Source: CAIKZZ01 sp035604595
Lineage (GTDB): Bacteria > Pseudomonadota > Gammaproteobacteria > Steroidobacterales > Steroidobacteraceae
Direction of reading: 5' to 3'
NCBI GenBank assembly: GCA_035604595.1
Contig: DATNIE010000020.1
Location: 71,016 to 135,015 of the forward strand
Length of the DNA: 64,000 nt
Below are positions 63,656 to 64,000 of the stretch, piece after piece. The position numbers and the translations under genes were made by a program. The notes under the pieces were generated by a model. It had not been told where the DNA came from, searched no databases, and saw only the letters and a list, made by a program, of their open reading frames with translations. Within the stretch, counting starts at the first letter, position 1; each line of letters starts with the position of its first letter.

Positions 63656-64000
63656 ATGAATCGCACCCTTTGTGTTACGGTGCTGCTGTCCCTGTCCCTC
63701 GTCCTCGCCGGCTGCGGAGGCAAGAAAGCGGCGGTCAAACCACCTGCGAGTCCTGGCGAGAGTGTCTCCAGTTCCGTCGGCACGACGGCGGGTGCCGCAG
63801 GTGCCCAGACCGGTGCCGCCGAGGCGATGGCCGGCAGCGGCTCGGCCGAGGCCGCGGCGCTCGCGAAGACGGCGATCTATTTCGATTTCGACAGTTCGGA
63901 GATCCGCCCGGAGTTCGCCGCGACGATCGCAGCGCACGGCAGGAAGCTCGCGAGCGACCACATGGTCAAAGTGCGGCTCGAAGGCAATACGGACGAGCGG
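63656..64000 (+). CDS. pal: Peptidoglycan-associated lipoprotein Pal (3' end outside window)
   Basis: Pal anchors the outer membrane to peptidoglycan. It starts at ATG 63656 with ribosome site AAGGAG and runs off the window after 115 codons. The leader ends in LVLAGCGG (lipid at Cys20). A Gly/Ala/Ser-rich linker leads into the OmpA-like domain: IYFDFDSSEIRPEFAATIAAHGRKL, then VRLEGNTDER, the start of the diaminopimelate-binding motif (usually EGHADERG). Last member of ybgC-tolQRAB-pal in view. Confidence 0.95.
   Translation, partial: MNRTLCVTVLLSLSLVLAGCGGKKAAVKPPASPGESVSSSVGTTAGAAGAQTGAAEAMAGSGSAEAAALAKTAIYFDFDSSEIRPEFAATIAAHGRKLASDHMVKVRLEGNTDER

Overview
This 64 kb window is GC-rich, gene-dense chromosomal DNA that reads as a gammaproteobacterium. 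The supporting evidence is the gene order: clpS-clpA / infA-aat / trxB / ftsK-lolA-rarA-serS, ruvC-ruvA-ruvB-ybgC-tolQRAB-pal, sucA-sucB-lpdA and lexA-imuA-imuB-dnaE2. The combination of high GC, type II secretion genes, S9 peptidases and an imuAB-dnaE2 cassette suggests the Xanthomonadales/Steroidobacterales/Nevskiales neighbourhood. That placement is inference, not shown by the sequence.

Region by region. 1-2 kb: the 3' part of plsX and fabH (phospholipid and fatty acid initiation), then a tiny reverse ORF. 2-5.5 kb: an L,D-transpeptidase, a Tat-exported covalent-flavin (BBE-type) oxidoreductase and a small alanine-rich outer membrane lipoprotein with a strong terminator. 6-12.5 kb: an SOS mutagenesis operon, lexA-imuA-imuB-dnaE2, driven by a recognisable promoter with a LexA box. 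dnaE2 is interrupted in frame by a 151-residue mini-intein. 12.6-16.6 kb: an exported lipoprotein-sorting-like protein translationally coupled to a large sortilin/BNR beta-propeller protein. 16.6-23.2 kb (reverse): a small acidic protein and gspF-E-D-C, a partial type II secretion set. 23.4-29.2 kb: clpS-clpA, then reverse infA, aat, a FemAB-like acyltransferase and trxB. 29.4-36.2 kb: ftsK, lolA, a VanZ-like protein, rarA, serS, then a reverse Bax-inhibitor-1 family protein.

36.3-49.4 kb is the accessory block. It starts at tRNA-Ser(UGA) and carries a MazF/PemK toxin-antitoxin pair, an orphan amino-acid-binding protein, a phospholipase C/acid-phosphatase-type enzyme, an S9 peptidase, a TPR lipoprotein, a MocA-like nucleotidyltransferase, a histidine phosphatase, a GNAT enzyme, tRNA-Ala(CGC), tRNA-Arg(CCU), a frameshifted NTF2-like gene and a cupin protein. 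Two tRNA genes here have displaced 3'-end copies downstream. tRNA-Arg has an exact 19-bp repeat 731 bp away that restores the CCA end. tRNA-Ser has a degenerate 61-nt copy 4.6 kb away. Both look like footprints of tRNA-targeting integration, with no integrase in sight.

49.9-64 kb returns to core genes: sucA-sucB-lpdA (2-oxoglutarate dehydrogenase), reverse relA, ruvC-ruvA-ruvB, ybgC and tolQ-tolR-tolA-tolB-pal (envelope constriction), with pal cut by the window end.

The most notable observations are the DnaE2 mini-intein, the tRNA-Arg insertion footprint and the loss of the zinc tetracysteine motif in GspE. No CRISPR array, rRNA, phage structural gene or complete insertion sequence was seen.
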